A DNA stretch of 64,000 bases. Source: Rhizobium acidisoli. Its GTDB lineage: Bacteria > Pseudomonadota > Alphaproteobacteria > Rhizobiales > Rhizobiaceae. Location of the stretch: NCBI RefSeq assembly GCF_002531755.2, contig NZ_CP034999.1, positions 372,001 to 436,000 on the forward strand, read 5' to 3'. Both the position numbers and the translations under genes were made by a program. The notes beneath the pieces were generated by a model, which searched no databases, was not told the DNA's origin, and saw only the letters and a program-made list of their open reading frames with translations. Below are positions 16,364-25,011 of this stretch, one piece after another (position 1 is the stretch's first letter; each line of letters starts with the position of its first letter).

Positions 16364-17201
16364 ATACTCGCGAAGCCCGGTGCACCCGGTCAGCGGGGTT
16401 TTTTACGGCGCCCATAATCAGGGCACGATGAACCTGCCGTTCGCATACATTCTCATCAAGACAGGAGATGCAGTCGTTCTGGTCGATGCCGGCCACGACG
16501 CTGCCGATTTCGGAGGCCAGATCGCCAATTCAATCGGTGTCACAGGCTGGACGCCTCCGGACCTTGTTCTCGGGGAATGCGGGATCAGGCCCCAGGACGT
16601 CACGCATGTCATCCTCACGCACGCGCACTTCGATCACATTGGCGGCCTGAAATTCTTCCCAAACGCGAAAATTTTCGTTCAGAAGAAAGAATTGGAATCC
16701 TGGATGTGGATTCTGGCAAAGGGTCGCCGCTTCCGTTCATTGCAGGCCGGACTGAATCCCGCGGACATCCTCTATCTGACCCAGGCGAATATCGAAGGCC
16801 GCCTGGAACTGGTGGAGGGAGAGCGGGAAAACCTGGTGCCGGGCATTCATATCTATCCGGCATTCGACACCCACACCGCAGGATCGCAATATGTGGTGGT
16901 GGAGACCGGCGGTGGAGACGGCAAGTTTGTCCTGTCCGGCGACGTCATCTACACCTACAGCAACCTCACGGGTGAGGACGCCAGCGATCCCTGCTTCGTG
17001 GCGCCGGGCCTGGCCAATGGCAGCCAGACACGTTTGATCGAGTCAGCCGAGGAGATGCTCAAAATCGTCGGTATGGACGAACGACGAATCGTTCCCATGC
17101 ACGAGGAGCAGCTCTCAAAAATCTATCCGTCGCGCGTGACAGATCGCCAGCTCATGCTCGTCGAAATTTGTTTGGCCGACGGAGACGTATCAAGAGTTTG
17201 A
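16320..17201 (+). CDS. Metallo-beta-lactamase-fold hydrolase (lactonase-like)
   Basis: About 293 residues with the complete dizinc site of the fold: LTHAHFDH near residue 100 (His-x-His-x-Asp-His), the second His in DTHTAGSQY near 187, Asp in LSGDVIYTY near 208 and His in VPMHEE near 258. The nearest functional class is the N-acyl-homoserine-lactonase-like group, which opens lactone rings. Downstream of a predicted aldose-to-lactone dehydrogenase, a sugar-lactonase role is plausible, for example D-apionolactone; quorum quenching is the alternative. The start is uncertain: GTG 16299, ATG 16320 and ATG 16335 are all in frame, and all overlap the preceding gene. A terminator follows. Confidence 0.8.
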   Translation: MGKKTMGAHSIWVLEYSRSPVHPVSGVFYGAHNQGTMNLPFAYILIKTGDAVVLVDAGHDAADFGGQIANSIGVTGWTPPDLVLGECGIRPQDVTHVILTHAHFDHIGGLKFFPNAKIFVQKKELESWMWILAKGRRFRSLQAGLNPADILYLTQANIEGRLELVEGERENLVPGIHIYPAFDTHTAGSQYVVVETGGGDGKFVLSGDVIYTYSNLTGEDASDPCFVAPGLANGSQTRLIESAEEMLKIVGMDERRIVPMHEEQLSKIYPSRVTDRQLMLVEICLADGDVSRV

Positions 17202-17270
17202 TGGATTTGGAGCAGCGCGAACGCCAAGCTGCAGTCGTTTACAATCGTCCTCCCAAGGCGATACGCAGAG

Positions 17271-17303
17271 AAAGGGCCGGGTGTCAGTGACCCCGGCCTT
17301 TTC
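17271..17303 (+). terminator. Rho-independent terminator after the hydrolase gene
   Basis: Stem GGCCGGG / CCCGGCC (7 base pairs, extendable by neighbouring A-T pairs) followed by TTTT. It closes the region A gene cluster. The remaining gap to 17719 holds no convincing gene. Confidence 0.75.
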
Positions 17304-17719
17304 CAAGTACCTTGCCCGCCGCGGTGATCTGCCCGGTGAAGAAGCCCTATATTCGCGCTCGTTTTGGTGACGGCCCGGTGGCCCGCGATATTTGCCATGG
17401 AGGACAAGGCGTCCATCTACTTTGCGCGGCTGACGCGCGGGACCATCTCCATGGCGATGACATTTGCGCTTGAATGCCGAACATCCTGTTTCGTTAGAAA
17501 AGTTCGAGCGCTTTTGGCCATGCAAGGAACTTCCAAACCTTCCCGGCGAGAGGTGCAGTGGAATCACGCGTCTTCACGTCTCCCATGATGCCACCAGGCG
17601 CGATCGGCCTTGTCGAACAAAAGCACAAAATAACGCGAAATAAGGTCACCGTGTGATTTTGTACGGTGCGGACCTTGATGTTAGAAGGTCGGTTGCAGTG
17701 CGCGCCGGAGGATTAGAAT
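17304..17719. other. Gap with no gene seen
   Basis: Only short, poorly coding frames are present. GAGGATTAG just before 17720 serves as the ribosome site for the deoR-family gene, and its promoter must lie in this stretch, but no strong -35/-10 pair or operator was picked out. Confidence 0.5.
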
Positions 17720-18493
17720 ATGAAGAGAGATGATCGGAGGCAGGCCATTATGGACCTGTTGGTCGCGCAGAGGGTGGTGGATCTGGACGAGTTATCCGAT
17801 CGGTTCGCTGTATCCAAGATGACCATCCACCGGGATCTGGATGATCTTGAGCAGGCAGGGATGCTTCGCAAGGTCCGTGGCGGGGCAACGATCGAGGCGG
17901 GAGGCCATTTCGAAAGCGATTTCCGGTTTCGCCAGCAGCAGGAGGGCGAGGCCAAGCGCCGGATGGCCGAGGCCGCCCTTGAACTCGTCGAGCCCGGCAT
18001 GACGGTGATGGTCAACGACGGATCTATGGCGTCGGTGCTCGGGGAATTGCTGCCACAGAGGAGGCCGCTGACGGTGATCACCAACAATGCGGCGGTCATC
18101 GATCGGCTCAAGACGGAATCAGGGATCAACCTGATTGCAGTCGGTGGACGCTATTCGATGAAGTTCAATGGTTTTTTCGGCGTCGTCGCCGAACAGGCAC
18201 TGTCGCGTCTCAGCGCCGACATCGCCTTTATCTCAACGCCGGCAGTTTCTGGATTGCGCGTCTACCATATGGATGATGACGTTGTCCGCTCAAAGCGAGC
18301 GATGATTGCAAGCGCCGCGCGCCGCTGCTTGCTCTTAAACCATAAGCGCTTCAATCATACTGCTCTTCATGTCCTGGCCACCATTGACGAGTTCGAAGTT
18401 ATCATCACCGACCAGGAGCCGTCAGTCGACGTCCGCGCGGCTTTGGAAGGATCCAATGTGCAGCTTAGAGTGGCATCGCAGGAGAGGAAGTGA
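17720..18493 (+). CDS. DeoR-family transcriptional regulator
   Basis: Sugar-catabolism repressor of 257 residues. The N-terminal HTH (residues 3-56) contains the DeoR signature region VDLDELSDRFAVSKMTIHRDLDDLEQAGMLRKVRGGA. The C-terminal DeoRC domain (75-235) has the sugar-phosphate-binding features MTVMVNDGS-type NDGSMAS near 94, TNNAAV near 117 and the ISTPAVSG loop near 172 in place of the usual D-x-x-GI. These proteins usually respond to a phosphorylated sugar. It sits alone between the region A cluster and a convergent reductase gene, so its targets are not evident. Confidence 0.88.
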   Translation: MKRDDRRQAIMDLLVAQRVVDLDELSDRFAVSKMTIHRDLDDLEQAGMLRKVRGGATIEAGGHFESDFRFRQQQEGEAKRRMAEAALELVEPGMTVMVNDGSMASVLGELLPQRRPLTVITNNAAVIDRLKTESGINLIAVGGRYSMKFNGFFGVVAEQALSRLSADIAFISTPAVSGLRVYHMDDDVVRSKRAMIASAARRCLLLNHKRFNHTALHVLATIDEFEVIITDQEPSVDVRAALEGSNVQLRVASQERK

Positions 18494-18606
18494 ATATGGC
18501 CAACGATCCTTCGGTAGATGCCGCGCAAGGCGGCACCTGTCCCCGAATCTCAAGTTGGGCCCTTGATGGGGGGAGCCCTTCCACAATCTTCTCCTGTGGG
18601 CGTCTC

Positions 18607-19308
18607 CTATGGACGTTCAACGCGATATCTCAGATGGACGGAGCCGAGGCCAGCGGCTTCGGCGCTGATAAACGTGAGCCTCGGCCCGCCGGCAAGCCCA
18701 TCCTCGCCGCCCTCAAATATGGCCGGTGTATTCGACTTGCCTCCGATCGCAGGGAAGATGACTAGGCTGACCTCGTCAACAAGACCCGCATTCAAGAAAT
18801 GGCCATTGGTTCGCGCCCCGCCTTCCAGCATCAAGCGCTTCACACCGAATTCGGTGCCGAGAACATCGAGCGAGTTTTTCAGATCGACGCCATCTTTCTC
18901 CGAGACGATATAGGAAACGCCAGCCTGGGTGAGGCCCGCCAGGTAAGCATCATCCACGTCAGATCCTGTCAGGACGACAAGGTGAGCTCCCTCAATGTCG
19001 TTCTTGTCCCAGCTTAGCCGACCGTCCTTATCCACGATGACAGCGAACTCGCCGGCGTCCGGGTTGGCGATATGGATCGGTCGCGCGGCTGTGCCGGTTG
19101 CTTGATAGGGGCGGTCGACGGCGTCCGCGAACTCTTCTCCCGTCGCTCTTCCCGAAAGCCAGGCGTCGGCGCCGATCTTCTCATGCAGGCCGTCATAGAT
19201 CTTCACGAGCTCATCGGCCGAATGGCCGGTTGCCTCGGCCCAATCATTGACGATCAATCGGCCATCCAGCGGCGACATCATGTGACAGATTACATAGGGT
19301 CTGGGCAT
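18607..19308 (-). CDS. RibD C-terminal/dihydrofolate-reductase-like reductase
   Basis: NADPH-binding reductase of about 233 residues with the RibD C-terminal (DHFR-like) fold: YVICHMMSPLDGRLIVNDW at the start, SGRATGEEF near residue 55, and LMLEGGARTNGHFLNAGLVDEVSLVIFPAIGG near 168-200, which is the classic GG-x-x-N-x-x-L loop and following strand. It has no deaminase domain, so it is a stand-alone reductase of unknown substrate rather than a riboflavin enzyme. The start at 19308 has a GGAGAG site; 19332 is an alternative. The SDR gene on the same strand lies upstream with only about 30 bases between, suggesting a two-gene operon. Confidence 0.8.
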   Translation of the reverse strand: MPRPYVICHMMSPLDGRLIVNDWAEATGHSADELVKIYDGLHEKIGADAWLSGRATGEEFADAVDRPYQATGTAARPIHIANPDAGEFAVIVDKDGRLSWDKNDIEGAHLVVLTGSDVDDAYLAGLTQAGVSYIVSEKDGVDLKNSLDVLGTEFGVKRLMLEGGARTNGHFLNAGLVDEVSLVIFPAIGGKSNTPAIFEGGEDGLAGGPRLTFISAEAAGLGSVHLRYRVERP

Positions 19309-19339
19309 TGGATTACTCTCCTCTACAAACATTCCACCG

Positions 19340-20191
19340 TCAGTGGCCTGCCTTCAACCAGGCTGCGAATTTATTCATCCAGTCGGGGTGCCAACGTGAA
19401 AGCGCCGGCCGGTTCAGGATCATGTCGTCGGCCGCCCAGCGGATCCGTCTGGCATCTATCTCCGACGTAACCGCGTTATCAGGACAAATGATGTAAAAAT
19501 CTTCGTCGAGCAGACGGGCCAGGAAGTATTCCATCACCTGTTCGGCGGTCCATGCCTCATCGGGCTTGGCAGCGCCCTGCGGCTTGAGTGCGATGTTCAT
19601 GGGTGTCCACGTGTAGCCAGGGACGAGGAGATGAGCCGATACACGACCTCCCGTCTCCTTCAAAAGCTCGTGCGACAGCTGTTCGGTCAGCACCTTGACA
19701 GCTGCCTTTGCAACCGAATAGGCGGCATTGCCTGGAGGAGTTGTAATTCCTTCCTTGGAGCCGAGGTTGACGACCGCCGATGGTCGGGCTGCGTTGATCA
19801 TGTAGGGCACGAAGACGTGTTGTGCGGCTAGAACACCTCCGAAGTTTACATCGATCTGGCGTCGCCACTTTGCAGGATCATCCCAGGGGCCGGCTCCTTG
19901 CGTAATGCCCGCGTTGTTTACAAGGATGGCCACGTCGCCAAACCGAGAGGCTGTTTCGTCCTGCAACCTCTTCAGTGCCGACATGTCCGAGACGTCGCCG
20001 CTCACAACCAGAGTGTCCGTATCGAGTGACGAGGTAACATCCTCAAGTGCGTCGGTGTCGAGATCCAGCAACGCGAGCTTCATGCCGCGGGCCGCGAGAG
20101 CCCTCGCGATGGCTAAGCCGATGCCCTTCGCTGCTCCCGTGATGACCGCAACGCGGCCAGGAGCAACGATACTGTTCATTCTCTCGCTCAT
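19340..20191 (-). CDS. SDR-family oxidoreductase
   Basis: Short-chain dehydrogenase of about 283 residues. Features are TGAAKGIG (NAD(P) loop) near residue 18, LLDLDT after strand two (Asp, NAD preference), NNAG near 92, Ser in NLGSKEGITT and YSVAKAAVK (Tyr-x-x-x-Lys) near 164. The C-terminal 60 residues are longer than average and rich in aromatic and acidic residues. Starts at 20209, 20191 and 20179 are all possible; the frame opens at 20314 but that extension has no SDR character. It probably forms an operon with the RibD-C-like gene. The substrate is unknown. Confidence 0.82.
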   Translation of the reverse strand: MSERMNSIVAPGRVAVITGAAKGIGLAIARALAARGMKLALLDLDTDALEDVTSSLDTDTLVVSGDVSDMSALKRLQDETASRFGDVAILVNNAGITQGAGPWDDPAKWRRQIDVNFGGVLAAQHVFVPYMINAARPSAVVNLGSKEGITTPPGNAAYSVAKAAVKVLTEQLSHELLKETGGRVSAHLLVPGYTWTPMNIALKPQGAAKPDEAWTAEQVMEYFLARLLDEDFYIICPDNAVTSEIDARRIRWAADDMILNRPALSRWHPDWMNKFAAWLKAGH

Positions 20192-20660
20192 CTTTGTCTT
20201 TCCCGTCATTGGACCGTCAACGTTGGAGGGTGTGCCGGACACGCCGTCGCGGTGGAATTTTTCTCCGAGAAGCGTGCCGGCCGATGGCACCAGCGCAGAG
20301 AAGTCCATCAACACTACTCGGGCGCTTGGGTCGTCGGACCATATCCGCTGGCTGCGAACGACCGCTCGATCGTCCTATAAGAATAGGGTATCGCGACGGC
20401 TACTTGAAGTGAGCGGGATCGCACGCGCCGATGAGCCGTGTTCACTCTCAAGGGCCTTCGTGACGTAGGGAATGCCTGACCAGTTTCGACCGCGGACGCG
20501 ACCAAAAAGGTAACACACTCCTGGTCTCTTCCAGATCGGTGGATGATTTTCACTCACCGCCCCGATCGATTTTGCTCATGTAACCAATCGGCTCCACGGG
20601 CATTTGGTCACCAGCGCCTCGAGGCAATCGTGGTGCTGACAAAACCAAAGGAGTGAAATC
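20192..20660. other. Divergent intergenic region, no gene seen
   Basis: This 470-base stretch separates two divergent SDR genes and must hold both promoters. Short frames here have no recognisable content. The ribosome site AAAGGAGTG precedes the + strand gene at 20661. No copies of the two operator motifs described elsewhere were found. Confidence 0.5.
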
Positions 20661-21443
20661 ATGACAGGGAATAAACCACTCGCAATGGTCACGGGCGGCT
20701 CGTCTGGAATAGGCTTCGAGCTTGCCAAACAATTCGCCAAGAACGGATTCGACGTCGCCATTTCAGGCTCAAGCGACAAGGTAAACGGCGCCGCCGATGC
20801 GCTACGAAGCCTTGATGCCGAAGCATATCCGTTCAAAGCGGATGCCTCGACATACGATGGCGTCGAGGGGTTCTGGACCTTCACGCAGGGGCTGGGGCGC
20901 CCCTTGGAAGCCGCGGCTCTGAACGTCGGTATCGGTATTGGCGGCGCCTTCTTCGATAACGATCTCGAGGATGAGCTTCGCCTGCTTGCGATCAATGTGA
21001 CCGGGACCGTCCATATGGCCAAACGCGTCGTCCAACATATGGTCAAGAACGGCCGCGGCAGGATTCTCATCACCTCCTCGGTTTCGGCGACCCTGCCCAC
21101 GCCATACGAAACCGTTTACGGCCCGTCGAAGGCATTTGGTTATATGTTCGCGGAGTCTCTGCGCGAGGAGTTGCGCTCGACCGGGGTCACGGTGACGGCA
21201 CTCCTTCCAGGCGCCACCAACAGCGACTTCCACGCGAACGCTGGAATGGGCGGTACGAAGCTCGGTGGCCAACAGAAAAACGACAAGACGCTCGTCGCCA
21301 AGCAGGGGTTCGAGGCTCTCATGAACGACATCGACCATGTCGTCGGCGGAGACCAGGAAACCAAGCGGCAGGTGTTGGAAAACCGGACAACCCCCGAGCC
21401 TGTCAAAGCCGCCCGGCAAGCCGAACTGACCCAACCGCAGTAA
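20661..21443 (+). CDS. SDR-family oxidoreductase
   Basis: Short-chain dehydrogenase of 260 residues with TGGSSGIG near residue 11 and ITSSVSATLPTPYETVYGPSKAFGY near 135-160 giving the catalytic Ser and Tyr-x-x-x-Lys. The usual NNAG motif is altered to LNVGIG near 90, a variation seen in the DltE/YqjQ-like subgroup. The tail after residue 200 is polar and Gln/Lys-rich. It is followed after 10 bases by another SDR gene with a good ribosome site, so the two form an operon. No substrate can be assigned. Confidence 0.85.
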   Translation: MTGNKPLAMVTGGSSGIGFELAKQFAKNGFDVAISGSSDKVNGAADALRSLDAEAYPFKADASTYDGVEGFWTFTQGLGRPLEAAALNVGIGIGGAFFDNDLEDELRLLAINVTGTVHMAKRVVQHMVKNGRGRILITSSVSATLPTPYETVYGPSKAFGYMFAESLREELRSTGVTVTALLPGATNSDFHANAGMGGTKLGGQQKNDKTLVAKQGFEALMNDIDHVVGGDQETKRQVLENRTTPEPVKAARQAELTQPQ

Positions 21444-21453
21444 GGAGCACATC

Positions 21454-22197
21454 ATGTCACATCTGAAAGACAAGGTCGCCATCGTCACAGGAGCTTCCTC
21501 GGGCATTGGAGCAGCGACCGCCAGAGGATTGGCGGAAAAAGGTGCGCGCGTCGTCCTTGCTGGCCGCAATGAGGAACGCCTCAGTCAGATTGTCGAAGAA
21601 ATAGCCGGCTCGGGAGGTGTTGCCAGCTACCAGGTTGCCGATGCGACGGATTTTGAAAGCACCAAGACGCTCGTCGCGTTCGCCACAACGACGTACGGCC
21701 CGGTGGATATATTGGTCAACAATGCCGGCCTCATGCTCTTTTCCTATTGGAAGGATGCCGCGGTCGGCGATTGGAACAAGATGATCGATACCAATCTGCG
21801 TGGCTATCTGCATGCGATCGCCGCCGTGCTGCCGTCGATGTTGGAGCGCCGGTCCGGCCGCATCCTGAATATGAGCTCTATCGCCGGCGTTCATGTCGGC
21901 GAGGCGGCTGGCGTTTACGGAGCCACGAAGTTCTTCATACGCGGTATCACCGAAAGCCTCAGAAAGGAGGTGGGCGTGGGAAGTGGAATCCAGGTGTCTA
22001 TGATCAGCCCTGGCGTGATCGATACGGGCTGGGCCGACAAGGTTCATGACGAGACGGGCAGAAAGATCGCCGGAGAGCTTAACAAACAGGGTATTCCGCC
22101 GTCGTCGGTGGCTGAAGCCGTGGTCTATGCACTAGAGCAGCCCCCGGAGATCACGATCAACGACATTGTCGTCCATCCAACCCGGCAGGACTGGTAG
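21454..22197 (+). CDS. SDR-family oxidoreductase
   Basis: Classical SDR of 247 residues: TGASSGIG near residue 12, NNAG near 89, NMSSIAGVH near 138 (catalytic Ser) and YGATK near 154 (Tyr-x-x-x-Lys), then ISPGVIDTG. AGRNEER after the second strand carries an Arg, suggesting NADP(H). The ATG at 21454 follows AAGGAGCACATC. It is the second gene of the 20661-22197 pair and is followed by a gap before an independent LysR gene. The likely function is a broad carbonyl or alcohol redox reaction; substrate unknown. Confidence 0.88.
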   Translation: MSHLKDKVAIVTGASSGIGAATARGLAEKGARVVLAGRNEERLSQIVEEIAGSGGVASYQVADATDFESTKTLVAFATTTYGPVDILVNNAGLMLFSYWKDAAVGDWNKMIDTNLRGYLHAIAAVLPSMLERRSGRILNMSSIAGVHVGEAAGVYGATKFFIRGITESLRKEVGVGSGIQVSMISPGVIDTGWADKVHDETGRKIAGELNKQGIPPSSVAEAVVYALEQPPEITINDIVVHPTRQDW

Positions 22198-22545
22198 CCG
22201 GCGTTTTCAAAAGCTCAGAACTTGAACCTCCGGGACTGTCAGACCGCCCGCGCGGAGGTGTATCCGTTCCAACCGGTGCCGTCTCTCGTGGCTGTGGACA
22301 AGATGAACTTCATTGCATGACCATCTAATCCCGGAGATCTCATTATTCAGCGACCCTGCCCATCTCCCGTCGTCGCTCCCAGGATCCAACATGGATCAAT
22401 TGAGGTCAAATTTTTGACTGCTTCCCTGGTCATCACATACCAAGAAGGGTTAGTTGAATAAGGATTGAAGACGCCAGCCGCCTGAAGCAAGGTCGGCGTT
22501 GGCAAGGACGATCTTATTCAGTACAAGTGCGAGTATCCATCACTC
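22198..22545. other. Intergenic region before lysR, no gene seen
   Basis: Nothing coding is supported here. The LysR promoter and possibly an autoregulatory T-N11-A site should lie in this stretch; none was distinguished by eye. Confidence 0.45.
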
Positions 22546-23484
22546 ATGGTATCGACGCGGGCCGATCTGGCCGACCTTGAAACTTTCGTCGCGATCGCGC
22601 GGGCGGGGGGGTTCCGAAAGGCCGCCGCGCTTCGCGGCGTTTCGGGCTCCGCTCTCAGCCATTCGATCAGGGGTTTGGAGGCCCGTCTGGGCGTCCGTCT
22701 GTTTCATCGGACAAGCCGGAGCATCAGTCTTACCGCCGCCGGCGAAGTGCTGCTTGCCGAACTGGAGCCCCGTTTCCTCGGCATCCAGGCTGCGATGGAC
22801 CTCCTGGACAGCTTCAGGAGCGGGCCCACGGGCAGGGTAAGAGTGACCACGTTGCGTGACGCCGCCGAGCTGTTGATCGCTCCTCGACTGCACAGTTTTC
22901 GCAAGAGCTACCCAGATGTCGAGGTCGAGGTCAGCGTCGAGGATCGCTTTATCGACATGGTCGCCGAAGGTTTTGACGCCGGCATTCGCTATGGGGGAAC
23001 CGTTCCCGAGGGGATGATCGCGTCGCGTCTGTCAACCGAACTCGAATGGATCGTCGTCGGTTCTCCGGCCTATCTCAACGAGCGAGGGCGGCCCGCGCGG
23101 CCGGAAGATCTCTTGACGCACGAGTGTATCCGGATCCGAACCGGTACGGATCACCTCTGCAAATGGGAACTTGGCGACGGCGATCGCATGGTTGCTCTCG
23201 ACGTTCCGGGACTGCTCACGCTCGGAGATTCGGAACTGTCCATCCGCATGGCAGAGGAGGGAGGCGGTCTCTTTTATTGCCTCCGGGCCCGGGTCGAGGA
23301 CAAACTCGCGGCTGGTCTGCTCGAAGTGGTACTGCCGGACTGGTCGTCTACTGGGCCGGGTTTTCACGCATACTATGTTTCGCATCGACAGGTGCCGTCC
23401 GCTCTCCGTACGTTTCTCGACCACCTCAAGGCGCCGGTTGCGGACGGACGGCCCCACGGCACAGTCTTAGCGGCGGAAGTTTGA
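22546..23484 (+). CDS. LysR-family transcriptional regulator
   Basis: Regulator of 312 residues with the typical N-terminal winged HTH (residues 7-66: LETFVAIARAGGFRKAAALRGVSGSALSHSIRGLEARLGVRLFHRT) and a C-terminal periplasmic-binding-protein-like effector domain (92-295; YPDVEVEVSVEDRFIDMVAEGFDAGIRYG). LysR proteins of this kind often control neighbouring SDR or AKR genes, so the tandem SDR genes upstream are candidates although they are not divergent. The ATG at 22546 lacks a strong ribosome site. Confidence 0.9.
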   Translation: MVSTRADLADLETFVAIARAGGFRKAAALRGVSGSALSHSIRGLEARLGVRLFHRTSRSISLTAAGEVLLAELEPRFLGIQAAMDLLDSFRSGPTGRVRVTTLRDAAELLIAPRLHSFRKSYPDVEVEVSVEDRFIDMVAEGFDAGIRYGGTVPEGMIASRLSTELEWIVVGSPAYLNERGRPARPEDLLTHECIRIRTGTDHLCKWELGDGDRMVALDVPGLLTLGDSELSIRMAEEGGGLFYCLRARVEDKLAAGLLEVVLPDWSSTGPGFHAYYVSHRQVPSALRTFLDHLKAPVADGRPHGTVLAAEV

Positions 23485-23774
23485 GTGCCGGCAGAAAGCG
23501 CGCTCGCAGCCAGTTCAAAATTACGGGCAGAAAGATCGCCTGGCGTTCTTTAACATGCCGGGAGCGTAAAAATACGTGAGCGCCACCGGCCGGTCTGAGC
23601 CTTGCCCCGCAATTTTTCTCAAACAGTTTGTGATTGTGTGTGCACGGCGAGCTGCCACCGAGTGCCGATATCAGCTGTCGTAACTCCCTCACCACCATCG
23701 CATACACTTACGGCTCCACCTTTAGGAGGGGTGTCGGATCCCTCTCTGAGCCGGGCCATCCATGATGGGGTCGA

Positions 23775-24350
23775 ATGATGGGAGTGACCATGGCTTCAAA
23801 GCACCCGCTTATCGCCCTCCTACTGCTAGCGACAACAACCGCAAGCGCCGCGGATAATCCCATGTGGCGCAACGGCTTGCCATGGACATGCACATTCTCG
23901 TCGGTAATTCGCTGTGAATGATCGACTGACTGCTCCGCGCAACCGGATCCCGGCAAGATAAAACTGAGCTACCCGGAAAACAGTCTTGTCGATCAAACGG
24001 GGCGGAGCCATCCCATCAAGCGTCACTATGTCCAGACGGTCGCGGGCAGTCCGATCGGAAGCGAAGTGAAAATCGAACTAGCGACCAACGACGGAGTCTG
24101 GCTTTCGGCCGCTGACGGGGGAGGGACCTTTTCACAACTGGACCGCGGCCATGGTTTCGCCGGGCGTTGGTGGGATCGTGCAGGAGCTACGGCCATTGTT
24201 GCGCGCCAGAAAAGTGACGGTCAAGTCTGCGCTGGTTATGGCGCAGCGTCTTTCGCACCGAAATCCAGATTTTTTACGAAAATGGGCTTGTCGTCAACCT
24301 GATCCAAGGGGCGGACAATTCAATATCACTGGATGCCTATGGCTCAACTA
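23775..24350 (+). pseudogene. Dead gene for a secreted protein (nonsense codon plus frameshift)
   Basis: Starting at ATG 23775 (or 23778) a signal peptide is clear (KHPLIALLLLATTTASAADNP) and the frame runs 49 codons to an in-frame TGA near 23922. The same frame then continues with good coding sequence for 120 more codons (PGKIKLSYPENSLVDQTGRS, then VKIELATNDGVWLSAADGGG, then ATAIVARQKSDGQV). Downstream the coding moves to another frame (TEIQIFYENGLVVNLIQGAD, then SISLDAYGSTRAFE) to about 24350. So one nonsense mutation and at least one frameshift have killed an exported protein of about 190 residues. The family is not recognised. The 3' end runs into the integrase scar on the other strand. 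Confidence 0.6.
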
Positions 24351-24571
24351 GAGCATTCGAGCCGCCCGCCCGCTTCGCCGCATGGCACAATTGTATAGCT
24401 CGATGCCTGCTGTACCGACCGGTGTCTCGACAACCGCTGTTTGACAATATCATTGATCGCTTTCGGGTCGATAGCGCGCTTTGAAACGTTGCCCCAGCGA
24501 TCGATCGCCCGAAACACACTGCCACTATCAATTCTTGCGGCAACAAGCCAAGCATTCAGCGCGTCCATCAT
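24350..24571 (-). pseudogene. Remnant of a tyrosine recombinase/integrase C-terminus
   Basis: On the minus strand, LNAWLVAARIDSGSVFRAID followed by RWGNVSKRAIDPKAINDIVKQR matches the catalytic-domain layout of phage-type integrases common in rhizobia. The frame then jumps straight to SRHRSVQQASSY, skipping the HGLRSGYLTEA-type box II segment, and a frameshift leads to NCAMRRSGRAARML, the usual C-terminal end. The fragment thus has an internal deletion and a frameshift and lacks the N-terminal half. Recognition is from family knowledge only. It suggests that an integrative element once ended here. Confidence 0.6.
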
Positions 24572-24910
24572 AATCGACGGACGCGTTCGTATTCTTGGTG
24601 AAAGACATGCTCTCCATTTCCCTACTCTTGAGGATAATCGCGTCGGTTACGCCCGGCGCTTAGCTGTGTAGCGGTCTTTACAGATAGGCTGTGTACAGTG
24701 ATCGCTACAGAGCGTCGAGTTGGATGGGCCGATTCTAACCGATGGGCCGTGATAAAACTCCACAGCATCAGGCAATTTCTTTTACAAAAGTATCGTGATT
24801 GACACAGCAAAATGTCATTAACGCACAGATATTGCTCAATAAAATTGACAAATGGTCGGCGCTGCAAACTTTCTCAATTGTATGATTTTCGATTGACTCT
24901 GACTGATTTT

Positions 24911-24925
24911 CAGACAATCTGTCAA
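24911..24925 (-). promoter_or_regulatory. GntR2-type operator upstream of importer 2
   Basis: CAGACAATCTGTCAA is the exact reverse complement of the TTGACAGATTGTCTG motif found upstream of the region D genes. It lies about 86 bases before the importer 2 ATPase start. The flanking 24572-25011 stretch is AT-rich and otherwise holds no supported gene. Confidence 0.65.
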
Positions 24926-25011
24926 AAAAGATGCTGTTGCCTCCCTGATATTTGTGGAACGCGGATATTGGGGAGGCAACATGTAGATAGCGGCGCATGG
25001 GAGGAGTGTGC

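Noticed and set aside
20314..20557. Minus-strand frames upstream of the SDR gene, and N-terminal extension of that SDR to 20314
   Set aside because: The extension precedes the normal SDR N-terminus and has no domain; the other frames look random.
24844..24858. ATTGACAAATGGTC-type sequence as a further GntR2 site
   Set aside because: Too many mismatches to the consensus in an AT-rich stretch; the real match is 24911-24925.
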